DNA from: Phlebiopsis flavidoalba
Taxonomy: Eukaryota; Basidiomycota; Agaricomycetes; Polyporales; Phanerochaetaceae
Assembly: GCA_035772785.1 (NCBI GenBank)
Contig: JAOCPU010000063.1
Coordinates: forward strand, 119,268-183,267
Length of the DNA: 64,000 nucleotides
Reading direction: 5' to 3'
Position numbers and translations under genes: made by a program. The notes under the pieces are model-generated. The model did not search any database. It was not told the origin of the DNA and was given only the letters and a program-made list of their open reading frames with translations. How positions within the stretch are numbered: position 1 is the first letter of the stretch; every line of letters begins with the position of its first letter. Below, piece by piece: positions 24,758-36,655 of the stretch.

Positions 24758-27700
24758 ATGACCGTTGTGGCGGCGGAAGAATTTACTGGTCCACTAGCTT
24801 CCCCCACCCCCCCCGTCCGTAACCAAAGACATGGCGCAGCAGAAAAGAAAAGAGTTGACAAGGAATTGTCAGAATCCGAGAACGATGACTTCTCAGTCGT
24901 TGCGGCTTCCGACGACGATTCAGACATCGACATATCCTCTGCACTCACTGGCAAGAAACGCCGCACGGGGTCGGGCGCGCCTCGATGGGAGACTTCCAAT
25001 GAGGACGAGGAAGAAGACTTGGAAGATATTATACGGGAGTCTATATCCAAACGCAATGCGAAGGACGGGACTGAGTTGCTAAAGAAGACGAAAGGCAAAA
25101 CGAAGATCGTGAAGGGTGAAGTCGGTGGAGGTAGCTTCCAGAGTATGGGTGCGTCACATTACGTGCAATACGTTAATTTTTGCATTCTAATGTGCACTAA
25201 AGGTCTCCATCCATGGCTTCTGCGATCCCTCCTCACGTTGCAGGGCTTCCCGCATACCTACACCTATCCAACGATTATCCATTCCTACGTTACTCTCAAA
25301 CCCCCCGCGAGACCTTGTCGGTATGGCTCGCACCGGCTCCGGGAAATCCCTGGCATACCTTGTACCACTCGTGCAGAGACTAGGGGGTCGGCACTCGACC
25401 GCATTTGGTGCACGCGCCTTGATCCTTCTTCCGGCTCGCGAGTTGGCTTTGCAGATCCTAAGGGTCGGTAAGGAGTTGGCACGTGGCTACCATGGAGGTG
25501 ACGGGGATCATGCAGGAGATGCTAGGAACGAAGAAGACTCGAAAAAAAGGGACAAAGTTTGAGGTGGGGGCTGGTCGTAGGTGGTGAAGGCTTGGACGAG
25601 CAGTTTGAGATGATATCGAACAACCCCGACGTGTACGCCCGTCTCATTTCCTTTCGTATATGCTGCTCACTATGGGATAGTATTATTGCGACCCCTGGTC
25701 GACTGTTGCATCTCATCGTGGAGATGAATCTCGACCTCAAATCCGTTCAATATGTCGTGTTTGACGAAGCTGACCGTCTTTTTGAGATGGGTTTCGAGAC
25801 GTCTATGACAGAAATCTTGCATCGACTACCAGTAACCGACAAACCCTCCTATTTTCGGCTACCTTGCCTAAGTCCCTGGTCGAATTCGCCAAGGCCGGCC
25901 TCCAAAGCCCCAAACTTGTACGGCTCGACGCGGAAAGCAAAATTAGTACTGACCTGCGCATGGCCTTCTTCTCAGTAAAACAGGCTCTGAAAAAGATGCA
26001 TGTCTTCTCATCCTTCTCCGCGATGTCATCGGCGTGCCTCTAGGCAGTCCGAAGAAAGATGCTGAAGAGAGTGGCGACAAGAAGGGGAAGGGAAGGGCGA
26101 AACCCAAGTACTCGGACTACGTTACTGCACCTCACCAGACCCTCATCTTCGCCGCCACGAAACATCATGTGGAGTACCTCACGAACCTACTCACCACCGC
26201 TGGTTATGCAGTCTCGCATATCTACGGCTCTCTTGACCAAGTTGCCCGTACCCAACAAATGGAGCATTTCCGCAAAGGTTACACAAACGTTCTCGTGGTC
26301 ACCGATGTCGCGGCCCGAGGTATCGACATTCCCGTCCTTGAAAATGTCGTCAACTACGATTTTCCTCAAGGAGCACGAGTTTTTGTGCACCGCGTGGGCC
26401 GTACCGCTCGAGCGGGACGGCAGGGTTGGGCCTGTCTTTCGTGACCAACACAGAATTGCCGTATCTGCTTGACCTACAGCTTTTTCTTGGTCGACCCATC
26501 AATAATGAGGTTGCCCATAGCGGTGATCAGCCCTACACGGAGTCTCTTATCCTTGGTCCCTTTGACCGTGATCGGGTGGACGAGGAAGTCGACTACGTCA
26601 GGAGGCTCGACGAAGATAACCACAATTTGACCACGCTGCGCGAGGTCATGAGGAAGGGACATGGTATGTACGAGCGGAGCAAGGGTAAGGCCAGCCAGGC
26701 AAGCTACACACGGGCCAAGACGATGATGAAAGAAGGCAAGTCTGGCCTGGTCGGTGCGACTTCTACGACCCACCCGGTGCTACTACGCAGCAAGGACGGG
26801 GCGAGCATGGCGAAAAGAATCGAGGAAGAAAAGCGGCGGAAACAGCTCTTGATGGCGGTGTGAATGCCTTCAGGCCAAGCGAAACTGTCTTGGAGATTGG
26901 TGCTCGTGGTAATGCGGAGACAGCGGCGCTCATGAAGCAACGTCGCAAGGCGCTGAGCAAGGCGGCACAGAGGGCCCAGACGGCTTCGACGTCTGCCGTT
27001 GTAATAGAGGACGATGACGAAGAGGACGAGGGAAGAGGTCGCCGCCGCGGAGGGAGTCGAGATGGCCGTGACGAAGAGGAGATCGCAGTATGTCGTCACA
27101 CTTTTTAGTCGGGGTCCCAGCACTGATTCATACATTCAGGCAGTGTTCGAACCCGGGGCAAAAGGCAAGGACAAGAAGGGAAACCGTCGTGACTCTGAAT
27201 ATTTACATGTCGTAATTACCAAAAGGATGCGAATACAGAGAAGGGGTAAGATTCTAATGGAGATGCGTTGGATGTAAAGATGCTCACTTCCGGCCAGGTA
27301 TTCCCTCAACGACGGCGACACTTTTGCCGAGCAAGCCCGCGGTGTCGCCTTCGATCTGACAGGCTGACGAAGCACTGCAACAACGGAAACGGCGGGAGCT
27401 TCGGTGGGACAAGACGAAGAAGAAGTTTGTCAAAGGAACCGGCGAGGGCGCAGATAACGTGAAGCTGGTGAAGACCGAGAGCGGCGTCAAGCTCCCCGCG
27501 ACGTATCGGAGCGGGCGGGTTCGACGAATGGAAGGCCAAGAGTCGAGTGAGTATCCCCCGGGTCGGCGAATCCGAGGGTCAGAGTGCGCAGAGAAGGGGC
27601 GCACTGGGGGCCGGGGGCCGGAAGTACAAGCACAATCAGGTGGTTGAGGCCAAGCCTATCGACAAGCTACACAAGAGCTACGAAAGGAAATCCCGCCAAC

Positions 27701-27920
27701 AGAAGCACAAGCAAGGCGACGGTGCCGCGGACGGTGAGTCGGCATCTGCGGGCAAGGGAAGGAAAAAGCTTGGCGGGCGGTTCGGCGGGAAACCCGTCGG
27801 CAAAGTCAAGAACGAGCTCAGGACGGTCGATCAGATTCGCAAAAAGCAAGGCTCGTCACCGAGCAAAAGAGGGCGAAGAACGCCAGACCGACGCACAAAG
27901 GAAGGAGGGGCAAACGATAG
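24758..27920 (+). CDS. DBP10: DEAD-box ATP-dependent RNA helicase, DBP10 (DDX54) type
   Basis: Dbp10 is a nucleolar helicase needed for large ribosomal subunit assembly. The start [11 protein letters not shown] opens an acidic N-terminus ([19 protein letters not shown]). Then come [18 protein letters not shown] and the Q-motif region, [12 protein letters not shown] (motif I, 25325), [13 protein letters not shown] (Ia), [19 protein letters not shown] (25560), [12 protein letters not shown] (25683), [16 protein letters not shown] (motif II, DEAD, 25752), [26 protein letters not shown] (V) and [11 protein letters not shown] (VI, 26388). The Dbp10-specific C-terminal domain follows ([30 protein letters not shown]-like). 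A basic tail ends [12 protein letters not shown] at 27920. Breaks at about 25250, 25545, 25836, 25986 and 26434 are one- or two-base indels inside invariant sequence. It converges on the TGT gene 132 bases away. Confidence 0.95.
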
Positions 27921-28051
27921 GCGTAGTCTATATGGTCTCATTCAGTGTGCTCACTGCTGTCTACATCATATTCATCGCTCTCGATCGGGTCTGTCCCAGT
28001 TCGCTGCCACCACCAGGTATTACTCTGACGTCGTCCCGACCCTCTAACAAA

Positions 28052-29802
28052 TCAACCCCAACACAACCGTAGCGCATTTACACACCACTCGGGATATCCC
28101 TTGTTCCCGAAATATTCTGCGAAAAATGTCTTCAAGTAATTAGGGAAGGTGTCTTCCAGGATCGCGTCCCGGGCACGCCCATGAGACGAGCTTGAAACAC
28201 AAGGTTATGCTGTGTGACGGCTGGCACGAACGTGAATTGCGAGAATTATCCACGTGATGAGTTCTTGAACATACCATGTGCACCAGCAGTCTCCAATGTG
28301 AGGATATGATGAAGCATCGCTCGAGAGGTACCACCCGCACACGTCGGACAAGGGCAGCTCTCGTCGATAGGACCGAAGTCAGCTGCATGTTTTTTCAGGC
28401 CTTACGCGGGGATCAGCACCGTATTCCGAATGATGTGAATTTTATGGAATTACTTACGCAGATTGAGGGGCCTTCAAAAGTCAGTGCTACTCCAAATCGA
28501 GCCGTCCGGGTTGGGAAGACACAATCCGCCTATACGGCGAGATCAGCTTCAGACAAATATCCTGTGGTCGGAGCATGCTCTAGAACCATGTCAACGCCAA
28601 GTGCCACGCAAACCAAAAGATCTGTGACACGTAGCATCAGTAGGTCACGAACCGCTCCTTTACGTTCTGACTGACCTTCAGCGAAGCCAATTCCCATGGA
28701 GTAACGTGGTCCTATCGCGACGTCAGCGAATGAGGGTTTGTGAAGAACATCTGACCTACTATCCCATGGTAGCTTATCCGCACACTGTTTGATACTATCA
28801 TGACGTTGATTAAAGCGATCATCGGGGGAAGTAGCCCACTCACACCCTCCAGAACACGTCTACACGGGAGTTCAGCGAAGTCAAAGGAAGTGTCTGGAAC
28901 ATGTCTACCTTTCTCTTCACCGCCGCTCAGTCCTCCGATGGCGTAGCCGGCGACACGATCCTTACGAGCTACCATCTCTTCAAGGCACTGGTCACGCAAC
29001 TGTGCGTCAAGACCGCCCTGAACAATGGCGAATAAATTTTGTACGCCGGTCTTCCCTGAGCTCTCATGGTGTTCAATGCAGCGGTCGAGCCATCGAATCG
29101 TTCTCCACATCGCTTCACTCACGCGAGGACCGACAGTCAAGCTAGATACTGGTCAACGCAGAATGAGCGACGCGCAGCAAAGCAGCAGGAGAAGTCCTAC
29201 CTACATCGTCCAATTGCATTATAATATCGGCGCCAATTGCGTGCTGAATCGAAATGCTCTCTTCGGGCTAAGACTCGTCAAGGGAAGAGAAAGATTTGAA
29301 CGCCAAGAAAGATCCGTACCGTGAGCATGGTAGGCTTCCCATCGAAGGGACTCTCGAATAGAGCGCCTTCTTCAGTGATTTGCGTAAATTTGTTCAAGGA
29401 GACGAGCTGGAAACCGCCGCTGTCCTATGACACAATTTGATAGGAAGGAAAAGCACCAGATACAAACCGACGTAAAACCCACGGTCAAAGGTTATGTTTC
29501 CATCCTTGGAACTTATGTGCACCTCCCGCTTCATTCAGAACCTGGATTCCAGGGCGTAAATTGAGATGATAGGTATTATTGAGGATCAAGTTAATGCCCA
29601 GGGCTTCAACCTGTTGCGGTGTGAGGCCCTTGATTGCAGCCTGTGTGGCAACTGGCATAAACGTTGGAAGCATCGTCGTACCATCTATGGCGACAATCAA
29701 TCATTCCTGCGGTATAGTCCGAGCAAAGAACTCACGAGCAAGTTTCATTCTGGAGACTCGTGCCCTTGTCGTAGAGCATTTTGCGATGACTTCAAATTCC
29801 AT
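28052..29802 (-). CDS. Queuine tRNA-ribosyltransferase catalytic subunit (TGT/QTRT1)
   Basis: TGT swaps guanine 34 for queuine in tRNAs for Tyr, His, Asn and Asp. The start at 29802 reads [24 protein letters not shown], with an intron between the last Leu-Ala and His-Gly codons. Then follow [20 protein letters not shown] (29640), [50 protein letters not shown] (29105), [18 protein letters not shown] (28990) and [13 protein letters not shown] (28920). The C-terminus carries the zinc site [17 protein letters not shown] (about 28345-28300), matching CxCxxC...H, and ends [15 protein letters not shown] at 28052. Length near 400 residues fits the family. Fungi cannot make queuine, so this implies salvage; Saccharomyces cerevisiae lacks the gene, Schizosaccharomyces pombe has it. 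Confidence 0.93.
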
Positions 29803-30144
29803 ACCTCGTAAAGGAATTGGGGCAAGCTTTCGCCCAAGCTCTTTTGCAAGCAACTTCAGGATGCTACCTCGAAAGTACAAACAAAGCCGCGGTGGTGGCA
29901 GTAGTAAAGTTACAACCGTGAAGCGCCCAAGCGGTGCCTCTTTCCGTTAAAGGCAGCTGTGTATCTTGAAGGCATACTACCAAGGTCAGAAGTCTCCCGA
30001 CGCTTTGGTGAGTAAGCTGTTCGCTAGATCCTGGGTAGAGATAGCATGTTCTTGGAGTGAGATAGCTTTTAATTAAACTCAACCACCCAGATCGTTGCAA
30101 ACTGAATCTTTAACCTTCGAAACGTAAAACACGTGTACTGTAAC
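29803..30144. other. Divergent intergenic region between TGT and BET5
   Basis: About 340 bases that must contain promoters for both genes. A GGTGGTGGCAG word lies near 29892 and a TTAATTAA near 30069. No regulatory motif can be assigned with confidence. Confidence 0.4.
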
Positions 30145-30867
30145 ATGACCATCTACAGCCTGTATATCTATGACAGGTACGTAAACCATACGATGAATGA
30201 AGTGAATCTTCATGCTTACGTGGGACCAGGCACTGTACCTGTGTCTACTACCATGATTGGCAACGGACAAAACCTGCCAGGCCCGCGAATGAGGGTGGCA
30301 TCCTGCCCGCTGTATCTCATCAGGTAACACCAAATGTCAGTACACATACCACAACAGACCCGAGTCACCGAAACACATTGATGTCCTCGTCTGGAGTCGT
30401 AGTCGCGGTGAACGACGAAGTGCCCCGAACACCGTTGCCGAATGCCACCGCGCCGCCACCGCCAAATTCCGGCCTGCCGTTCGACGAAGAAGCGAAGCTG
30501 GTTTACGGAGTTGTCCTGTCACTACGTAACATGATTAAGAAGCTATCTGGAAAGTAAGAAAACAGTTTTCGACACCCGTCCATGACATTGACCTGACGCC
30601 CATACCTGCTTTAGGGACGAGCAATTTGTCAACTATCGCACCTCCACGTACAAACTCCATCTCTACGAGACGCTATCTGGCTACAAGTTCATCATGCTCA
30701 GTGATCCGAACGCAGATTCATTGCGTTTCGTCTTACGGCAGATATATTCAGGCCCATTTTTTGGAATACGTCGTGTGCGAAATCCCCTCGTGCAAATGGA
30801 CTCCAAGATGCACGGCATCGACAACGAGTACTTCCGCACGAGCACGGATAGGATGATTAGGGCTTGA
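30145..30867 (+). CDS. BET5: TRAPP complex subunit Bet5/TRAPPC1
   Basis: Bet5 is a small longin-fold subunit of TRAPP, the guanine exchange factor for the Rab Ypt1 at the Golgi. Exon 1 (30145-30176) is MTIYSLYIYDR. Exon 2 (30230-30323) is HCTCVYYHDWQRTKPARPANEGG and ends VSHQ. A later exon holds a Pro-rich insert and PFDEEAKLVYGVVLSLRNMIKKLSG (about 30478-30553). The last exon reads KDEQFVNYRTSTYKLHLYETLSGYKFIMLSDP, SLRFVLRQIYSGPFLEYVVRNPLVQMDS and IDNEYFRTSTDRMIRA, ending at 30867. All conserved blocks are present in order. A one-base shift near 30770 separates LRQIY...FLEYVV from RNPLVQMD. The insert between VSHQ and PFDEE is longer than in yeast and contains PPPPNSG; part of it may be intron. 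Confidence 0.95.
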
Positions 30868-30990
30868 GCGTTTTTCAGTAGAAATGAAACATTGCACTTG
30901 TTAATTATACGACAATATTGGAATAAGAGCACGATGACAACTTTCAACTAGCTATGTTATACAGCATGTAATAAAGAATGGCAATAAATG

Positions 30991-31021
30991 AGCGATCTCG
31001 TTAGTCCCCAACGAGATCGCT
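30991..31021. repeat. Perfect 12-bp inverted repeat with 7-base loop
   Basis: AGCGATCTCGTT at 30991-31002 is followed by the loop AGTCCCC and the exact reverse complement AACGAGATCGCT at 31010-31021. It lies between the 3' ends of BET5 and the FUN30-like gene, and its right arm includes the proposed FUN30 stop codon (31020-31022). In RNA it would form a stable hairpin on either strand. Confidence 0.9.
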
Positions 31022-34000
31022 ACGAGTCGTCAACGTCCATTTTCGAGTCGTCCCTCGCTGACAAACGGCTGCATCCCCACCAACCTCGAGCTTCTTCCGA
31101 ACCACGTTCATGAGAGATGTCTTCATCTCCCGTTCCACTTTCTCCTCGCCCTCCTCTCCGGCAACTGCTTCGTCCAATGCAAGTTTCGTCATGCCCAGAT
31201 CCAGCATATCCTCTTCAATTGAACCCTTAGTGATGAGTTTGACGTGACGTCCACGTCCCGCTTTTGACCTATGCGATAGGCTCGATCCTGAGCCTGTTTA
31301 TCGTTATGGGGATTGAAAAATCCTGGTCGAACCTACAGGGCGGATGGTCAGAACCAATCTTCGAAAGCCACAGCAACGACCCACATGATAACGACACTTG
31401 CGGCGGTAAGGTTGATACCCATGCCTCCGGCCTTGGTCGAAAGGAGGAACACGTGAATAGACTCATCCTCTGTGAACTCATCCACCAGCGATTGTCGCAC
31501 GTCGACAGGGGTAGCCCCGGTCAGAACTACGAACTTGATCTTCTGTCGGTCCAACACCCTTTGTAAAATGTCTAAGATCTGCGTGAACTGGGCAAACCGT
31601 CAGAGTGGAGCGATAGCCATGAGACTTCAAGTAACATACCTGGGAGAAGATCAGGACACGACGCCCATTGGCCCGGTAGTCTTCCAAGAGTTTGAGTAAG
31701 ACTTTGACTTTGCCCGCTTGCAGATAACAGTCCTCGTTTTGCAGAAATTTACGGGTTGACTGTAGGAGTGTGAGTAAAAAATACTACAATCGCCGTTGGG
31801 GAGACGGATGGGCACCTTGTACGTCGCGCAGAATACCTGCAATTCAGAGTGGCCGTCATGACAGACATATCCTCTTTGACGTAGTCAAACACCGCTCCCC
31901 GTTTCTTGAAGTCAGGCTCCTTGAGAAGTAGATTGGCTATTGATGTGAGTGTGTCGTCGGTGAACCGTCGGCGGAAAAGCATGGGGTGTGACGCGGCTTT
32001 CCGGAGATCCATGAGCACGTTGGTACTGTTCTCCACGTAGAGCTTTATCCTTGGCACGAGTGTTGTTCTTCGCCTTCTTCTTGGTACCCTTGCCTGTTGC
32101 CTCCGACGGAAAGCCTGCGGATTCCACATCAAATATCGTTTTCCGTGAGCGTTGTAGAGCGTCGTTGTATATTGACTTCTGCAGAGAGGTCATCTCGCAC
32201 CATTCTATTCGCTCGGTCTTCTTGGGCAGGTCTTGAAGGACCTATCACGACGCATTTGTTGGGCAGGTTCTATCAAGGCGCGCATTTCACTGACCTGATC
32301 CTTGCGCGCATGCGCAATACGAAAGGGGTCATCATCTTTTTCGCTCTTGAAACACACGCTCCTGAGCTAGAAGGGTGATTTTCGAGTCGCCTTTAGTCTT
32401 GAAGACGGCTCTTAGAGATTCAAGGCCGTTTGCGAAGTGATTAGGTAGGATGAAGTTCATTAGAGACTGAGCCGCCGAATGAATAAGCCGGATAGTGAGA
32501 AAGACGCGGGTCACGTACCACTAGTTCTTGCAAGTTATTTCTGGAGAGGAGTGCCAGTAAGCAAGAGACGCCATTTCGCTTCGTACTTGAGCAACGCTTG
32601 GTATCGTTTGTTGTGACTGGAAGTTCTTGAGTACGTGCCCCTCGTCGAAGACGCACGTCTGAGACTATCAATCGAGTGCTCTGAAGAGGATGTGGGTTGC
32701 ACTTACGTCCCAGTCTATTCTTCTGAAAAACTTGCGATCCCTATCATCACCTTGAGCTAGGTTGTAAGTTGTGACCAGTATCTCCCATCCGTCGTCGTCG
32801 CCATTTACACACTGTGTGTCGAGGAGTTCTTGGCGCAGCTCAACCCGCTCTTCCTTGCCCGCATAATAGGCTCGCACGTTGATGGACGGAGCAAAACGCT
32901 TGAATTCTCGAAGCCAATTCTCTAGCGTTGATGATCTGGCACCCATGAACTTGGTGAGAGCAAGCGAGGCATCACTGGATCACGTACGGAACGACAATGA
33001 GGTGCGGCCCTTTGCAACCCGTATCCTTCAAATGGGCAAAGAAACTGATCACTTGTACAGTTTTACCAAGACCTGTGGAGTTCACGATGAGCTCGTGGGT
33101 CGGCAGTCATAGATATAAGACATACCCATCTCGTCTGCCAAGATGCAGCTGAGGCTACGGGTGTAAAGGAGGTTGAGCCAGTTGATGCCAATCATTTGGT
33201 AGTCCTTGAGCTGAACATCCGACGAGAGAGAAGTGGGTTGTTGAGATATGTAGTAGTCCGGCTTGTTCGAGGTCAGAAGGGTCTGGCTCCGTAGGGAGAG
33301 AGCGCCGTCGGCTTTCTGACACGATAGGAGAACCTCGAGGTATCGACCCCTCTCTAGACTTCCCTTTAACATCACCATCGGTCCACTTCGCAATTTCGGC
33401 TCGAAGGCTCGCAGCTATCTTCTCACATTTCTTCACAATGTTGTCGACCGTCCCGTATCCTGCAAAGATAGCGGCGCAGTCTTCAAACATGCGGGGACTG
33501 ATGCCTGCAGGTCCAGTTTTCTTTCGACCTTGACCGAGCCTCTTCTGAAGATCTTCAACTGATTCAAATGGTCGCAATTCGCCTATCTTGTTGGCTTGAT
33601 CGATGCTGCAACCTTGATGACACTGTTAGAGGAATTACGTGTCCAGTAGATGAAACTTACCTGTGAGCTCCTTGCAACGCTTCAGGCGAGGCCGCGTTGA
33701 AATACTCCAACGCCTGCTGTTCATTGACATCGTCGGAGTCGGAGTCGCCTTTGTCTTCGTCGCTATCTCCATAGTCTCCCTCGGAGTCCGACTCGATGAC
33801 CTTGCGCCTGATCCGCTTCGCTACACGGAGGACCTCCGGACTATCAGGTGCGGGTGGGGAGGATTGTCGTGGGAGGGTGGAAGTGACAGATATTGGCTTC
33901 GTCAAGTTTGGAATAGGTTTTGTCGGGGAAGCAGTAGCTCCAGAGGGACCTGGTTTCGCGTAAATCATCGACTTCTTACCCATCATCACGAACACGAGCC

Positions 34001-35001
34001 CGTTCCGCTTTGTTTGCGTCCTCGACCTCCTTCACGCGTCCAAGTATACGGTCTACTGCGTTTTGAGCACGTTTTACTGCAACGCGGCTGGAGGCTTGGG
34101 GGGTTGGAGGCTGCCACGAGGATCCTCGAGCAGTACAGTCGCCCTCGCCTGATCCCACCACCACTATGCTGCCACCGCTGCCGCGACAACACGCGATGGG
34201 GCGTGTTCCGGATGACTGAACTTGAACATGTTGAACTTTGGATCATTTTTGGCGGTTGAGTAGGGGGCGTTCGGGGGGTGGTTCGGTGTATCGGACTGCT
34301 CGCACGTTCTCCGCGGATGAGACGAGGCTTCGACGGACCAGGGAGCTCGCGCGACGACTCCAAGAGAGATTCGTCAGAAGACATCGAAGAGGAGAGAGTA
34401 TTAGTATTGAGCCTTTTGCGTTGACCTGGGCGAATAATCTCCGGCGATGCAGGTAGCTCGAACAGGTCCAAAGGGTCGGGGCTTGCCTGCGGGTTTGCCG
34501 CGGTTTACACGTTTGCGTGGCCGCTCACCGTCGCTCACATCGACTGCATGGGTGAAAGTGAGGACCCTGCTCTACTGATGTTCATTTGGCTGTGTTGAAG
34601 ACGCGTCGGCTGGCCGTTTGTTGGAGATGAATCCGCTCGGGGCGGATAATGTGTCCACCGCGGAGGATGACCGAGAACGGCTGGCAGCTCCTGTGTGGAC
34701 GAGCCCGGGAACAGCATCGTCTGAGCTCTGGTCAAAAAGACTTCGATGTTCGCGATAAGGTGAATCCGAAGGCGGAGGGCTTGAGCTCGGTACTAGGACG
34801 TTGCCCGCGGAGAAAGGGGCCGCGGAGAAGAAACGCGATGAACGGTGCCGTCACGAGATTGTGGTGGGCAGCAGAACGACGTTGGGGCTCTCCGGGAGTG
34901 TTATTGGAGGTGGCGGCGACGAGGAAGGAGGCTGTGTAGAGTTCTGTTGCTGCTTGCTTGACTTCTTGAATCTGAGACTGTCTATAATCGCTCTCTGACA
35001 T
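31020..35001 (-). CDS. SNF2-family chromatin remodeller, Fun30/SMARCAD1 type
   Basis: Fun30 proteins slide and edit nucleosomes at silent chromatin and DNA ends. The start [16 protein letters not shown] (35001) leads a long disordered region ([59 protein letters not shown]). A CUE-like helical segment follows: [12 protein letters not shown] and [17 protein letters not shown] with [16 protein letters not shown] (33420-33560). The ATPase has [24 protein letters not shown] joined across an intron to [14 protein letters not shown] (Walker A), [26 protein letters not shown] (motif II), [20 protein letters not shown] and FVLRMRKDQVL. Then come [38 protein letters not shown] and [17 protein letters not shown]. 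The stop at 31020 gives the acidic end [14 protein letters not shown] rather than DEAH is typical of this subfamily. Confidence 0.93.
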
Positions 35002-35328
35002 GACGGAATGGGACAGAGTAGTCCGGTCAGGACGACAACTCAAAAAATTCATCAACACGCAAATTTACTGACTCTGTTACTGTCTGCCTTCGCTGCTAAA
35101 GACATCCCCAAGGATGTACTTGGTTATTAGGGAGATTATTTGGAGGAGCGAGGCAAGTTGACCTGCGCTCTGAGAGTGTCACGACAAGATGGCGGTGAAC
35201 AACAAGGTGGGAACCCTAAACTTGGAGCCAAACACAAACCAGGCTGCGTGGCCTGAATATAAGCGTAACAAAACCACGACGATAGATTTGCAGCACACAA
35301 AGCTCAGTAGGACCACGACAATACCTGC

Positions 35329-36642
35329 TTAGACCTTGGTAGAACCCTTGTCAGACGTGGCCTGCGTCAGGTCCGAGCTCGTATGGACGTCAAAAGTGGG
35401 GCAAAGAGCTCGAGCAGCGGTGACGAACGGTGCAGCGGAGAACATATTGATAGATATATTAGATAGTATTAGTTGTACACCATCGGACAGTATGCGATGA
35501 AAGCGAATAAAGGTCCCGCTTGTCGGTGACAGCAGCCGACGATAAATAGAGAGAAAACGAATTGTCACAGTGTGAAGATTGGTCTTGGCGCGTAACGTGG
35601 CCGAGCGTGTCTTTCGTCTGGCCACGGTAGATGGGCTTGGACATACAAATGCGAAAGACAATAGCAAGCCACGACATGACTGGGCCCGATGCCGACTGTT
35701 GATGGACATGGTCGAGAGACTTGACGTGGGTGAGAAGGGTGAGGCAGACATAGGGGCGAGTACCGAGGAGGTGGATCGTCGAAGGAGTGTTTGACCTCGA
35801 CGTAGGCATACTGTGACAAGGCCGGCATTCCTTAATGGCGCGGTACAGCGGTTAGACAAAGCGGAGTATTGCCACTTTGCGCCTTAGTATACCACGTCTG
35901 ATTTGCTTGTCTCTCTTGAATTCCAGATAGCCTAGGATCAGAGAAGGTGTTGACGAAAAACCAAGGGCCTTCTTCGAAGCTGAGCGATGTATGTTCTTCA
36001 AAAAGGTCGAAAGTAAACAGAGCAGAGGACACTTGACCCATAGGAAGGACGCGTCGTCCAGGTGCTGCACAAATATATGCATACGCACAGGCGATGTGAT
36101 ATTTGCCAGTTCGGTAAACTTCGGAGCGTCCCGGTTGAGGATCCTTTGTTTCTCGCGGGTGAAACTGGGGGAAAGGTGTACGGCGAAGAAAGTCTAGCTG
36201 AGCGTAGTCGGTGCCAGCACAGCCGACCGCGAGACCAGGAGAACCCGGATATTCACCCTGAGAATAAAGCCAAACGTAATGAAAACGACACGGGTGAAAA
36301 ATTGTCAATTTACGCACCCGTAAACAGAGATGCCTTAGATCGATTCGCGAGAGAAGCGTGAGATCGTCTTCGTTTTGCATTATCACCGGATAGAATTGTC
36401 CTATCATTATCATATGCTGGCATCCTACAGACCATCAAGATGGAGGGAATTTTCAGTAGTGCTGCTTGTGAGATGGTTACACAGGCCACGGTTTGCCGGT
36501 TCCACTTGATTTTGCCAAAGTCGAGGGAACATAGCAATTCTTGGAAGCTCGAGCAGTAAGGCGGGGAGTTAGGAGACGCAAGAGAAGCATTGTGTTGACG
36601 AGGTTGGTGGGAACGATGGGGATGGTGGTGGTTTGAGATCAA
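35329..36642 (-). CDS. Possible minus-strand gene, family not recognised
   Basis: A minus-strand stretch with moderately protein-like readings but no family I know. Near the 5' end are SFQELLCSLDFGKIKWNRQT and ISQAALLKIPSILM (36430-36560). The middle gives SSALFTFDLFEEHTSLSFEEGPWFFVNTFSDPRL (35930-36030). The 3' end gives FDVHTSSDLTQATSDKGSTKV, with a stop at 35329. The alternative frames near 35500-35830 contain Ser/Pro-rich and hydrophobic pieces that might be a membrane segment. It faces the mitochondrial carrier gene head to head, with only about 14 bases between the outermost ATG (36642) and the carrier ATG (36656), so that ATG is probably not the true start. Exons cannot be fixed. Confidence 0.25.
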
Positions 36643-36655
36643 GAGCGTATGGCAA

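Noticed and set aside
27140..27165. GTTCGAACCCGG, which looks like a tRNA T-arm
   Set aside because: It lies inside the DBP10 C-terminal coding part ([14 protein letters not shown]), and no acceptor or anticodon arms surround it.
24758..27920. DBP10 as a pseudogene
   Set aside because: All helicase motifs and the C-terminal domain are conserved at the residue level; only frames break, and neighbouring essential genes show the same kind of breaks.
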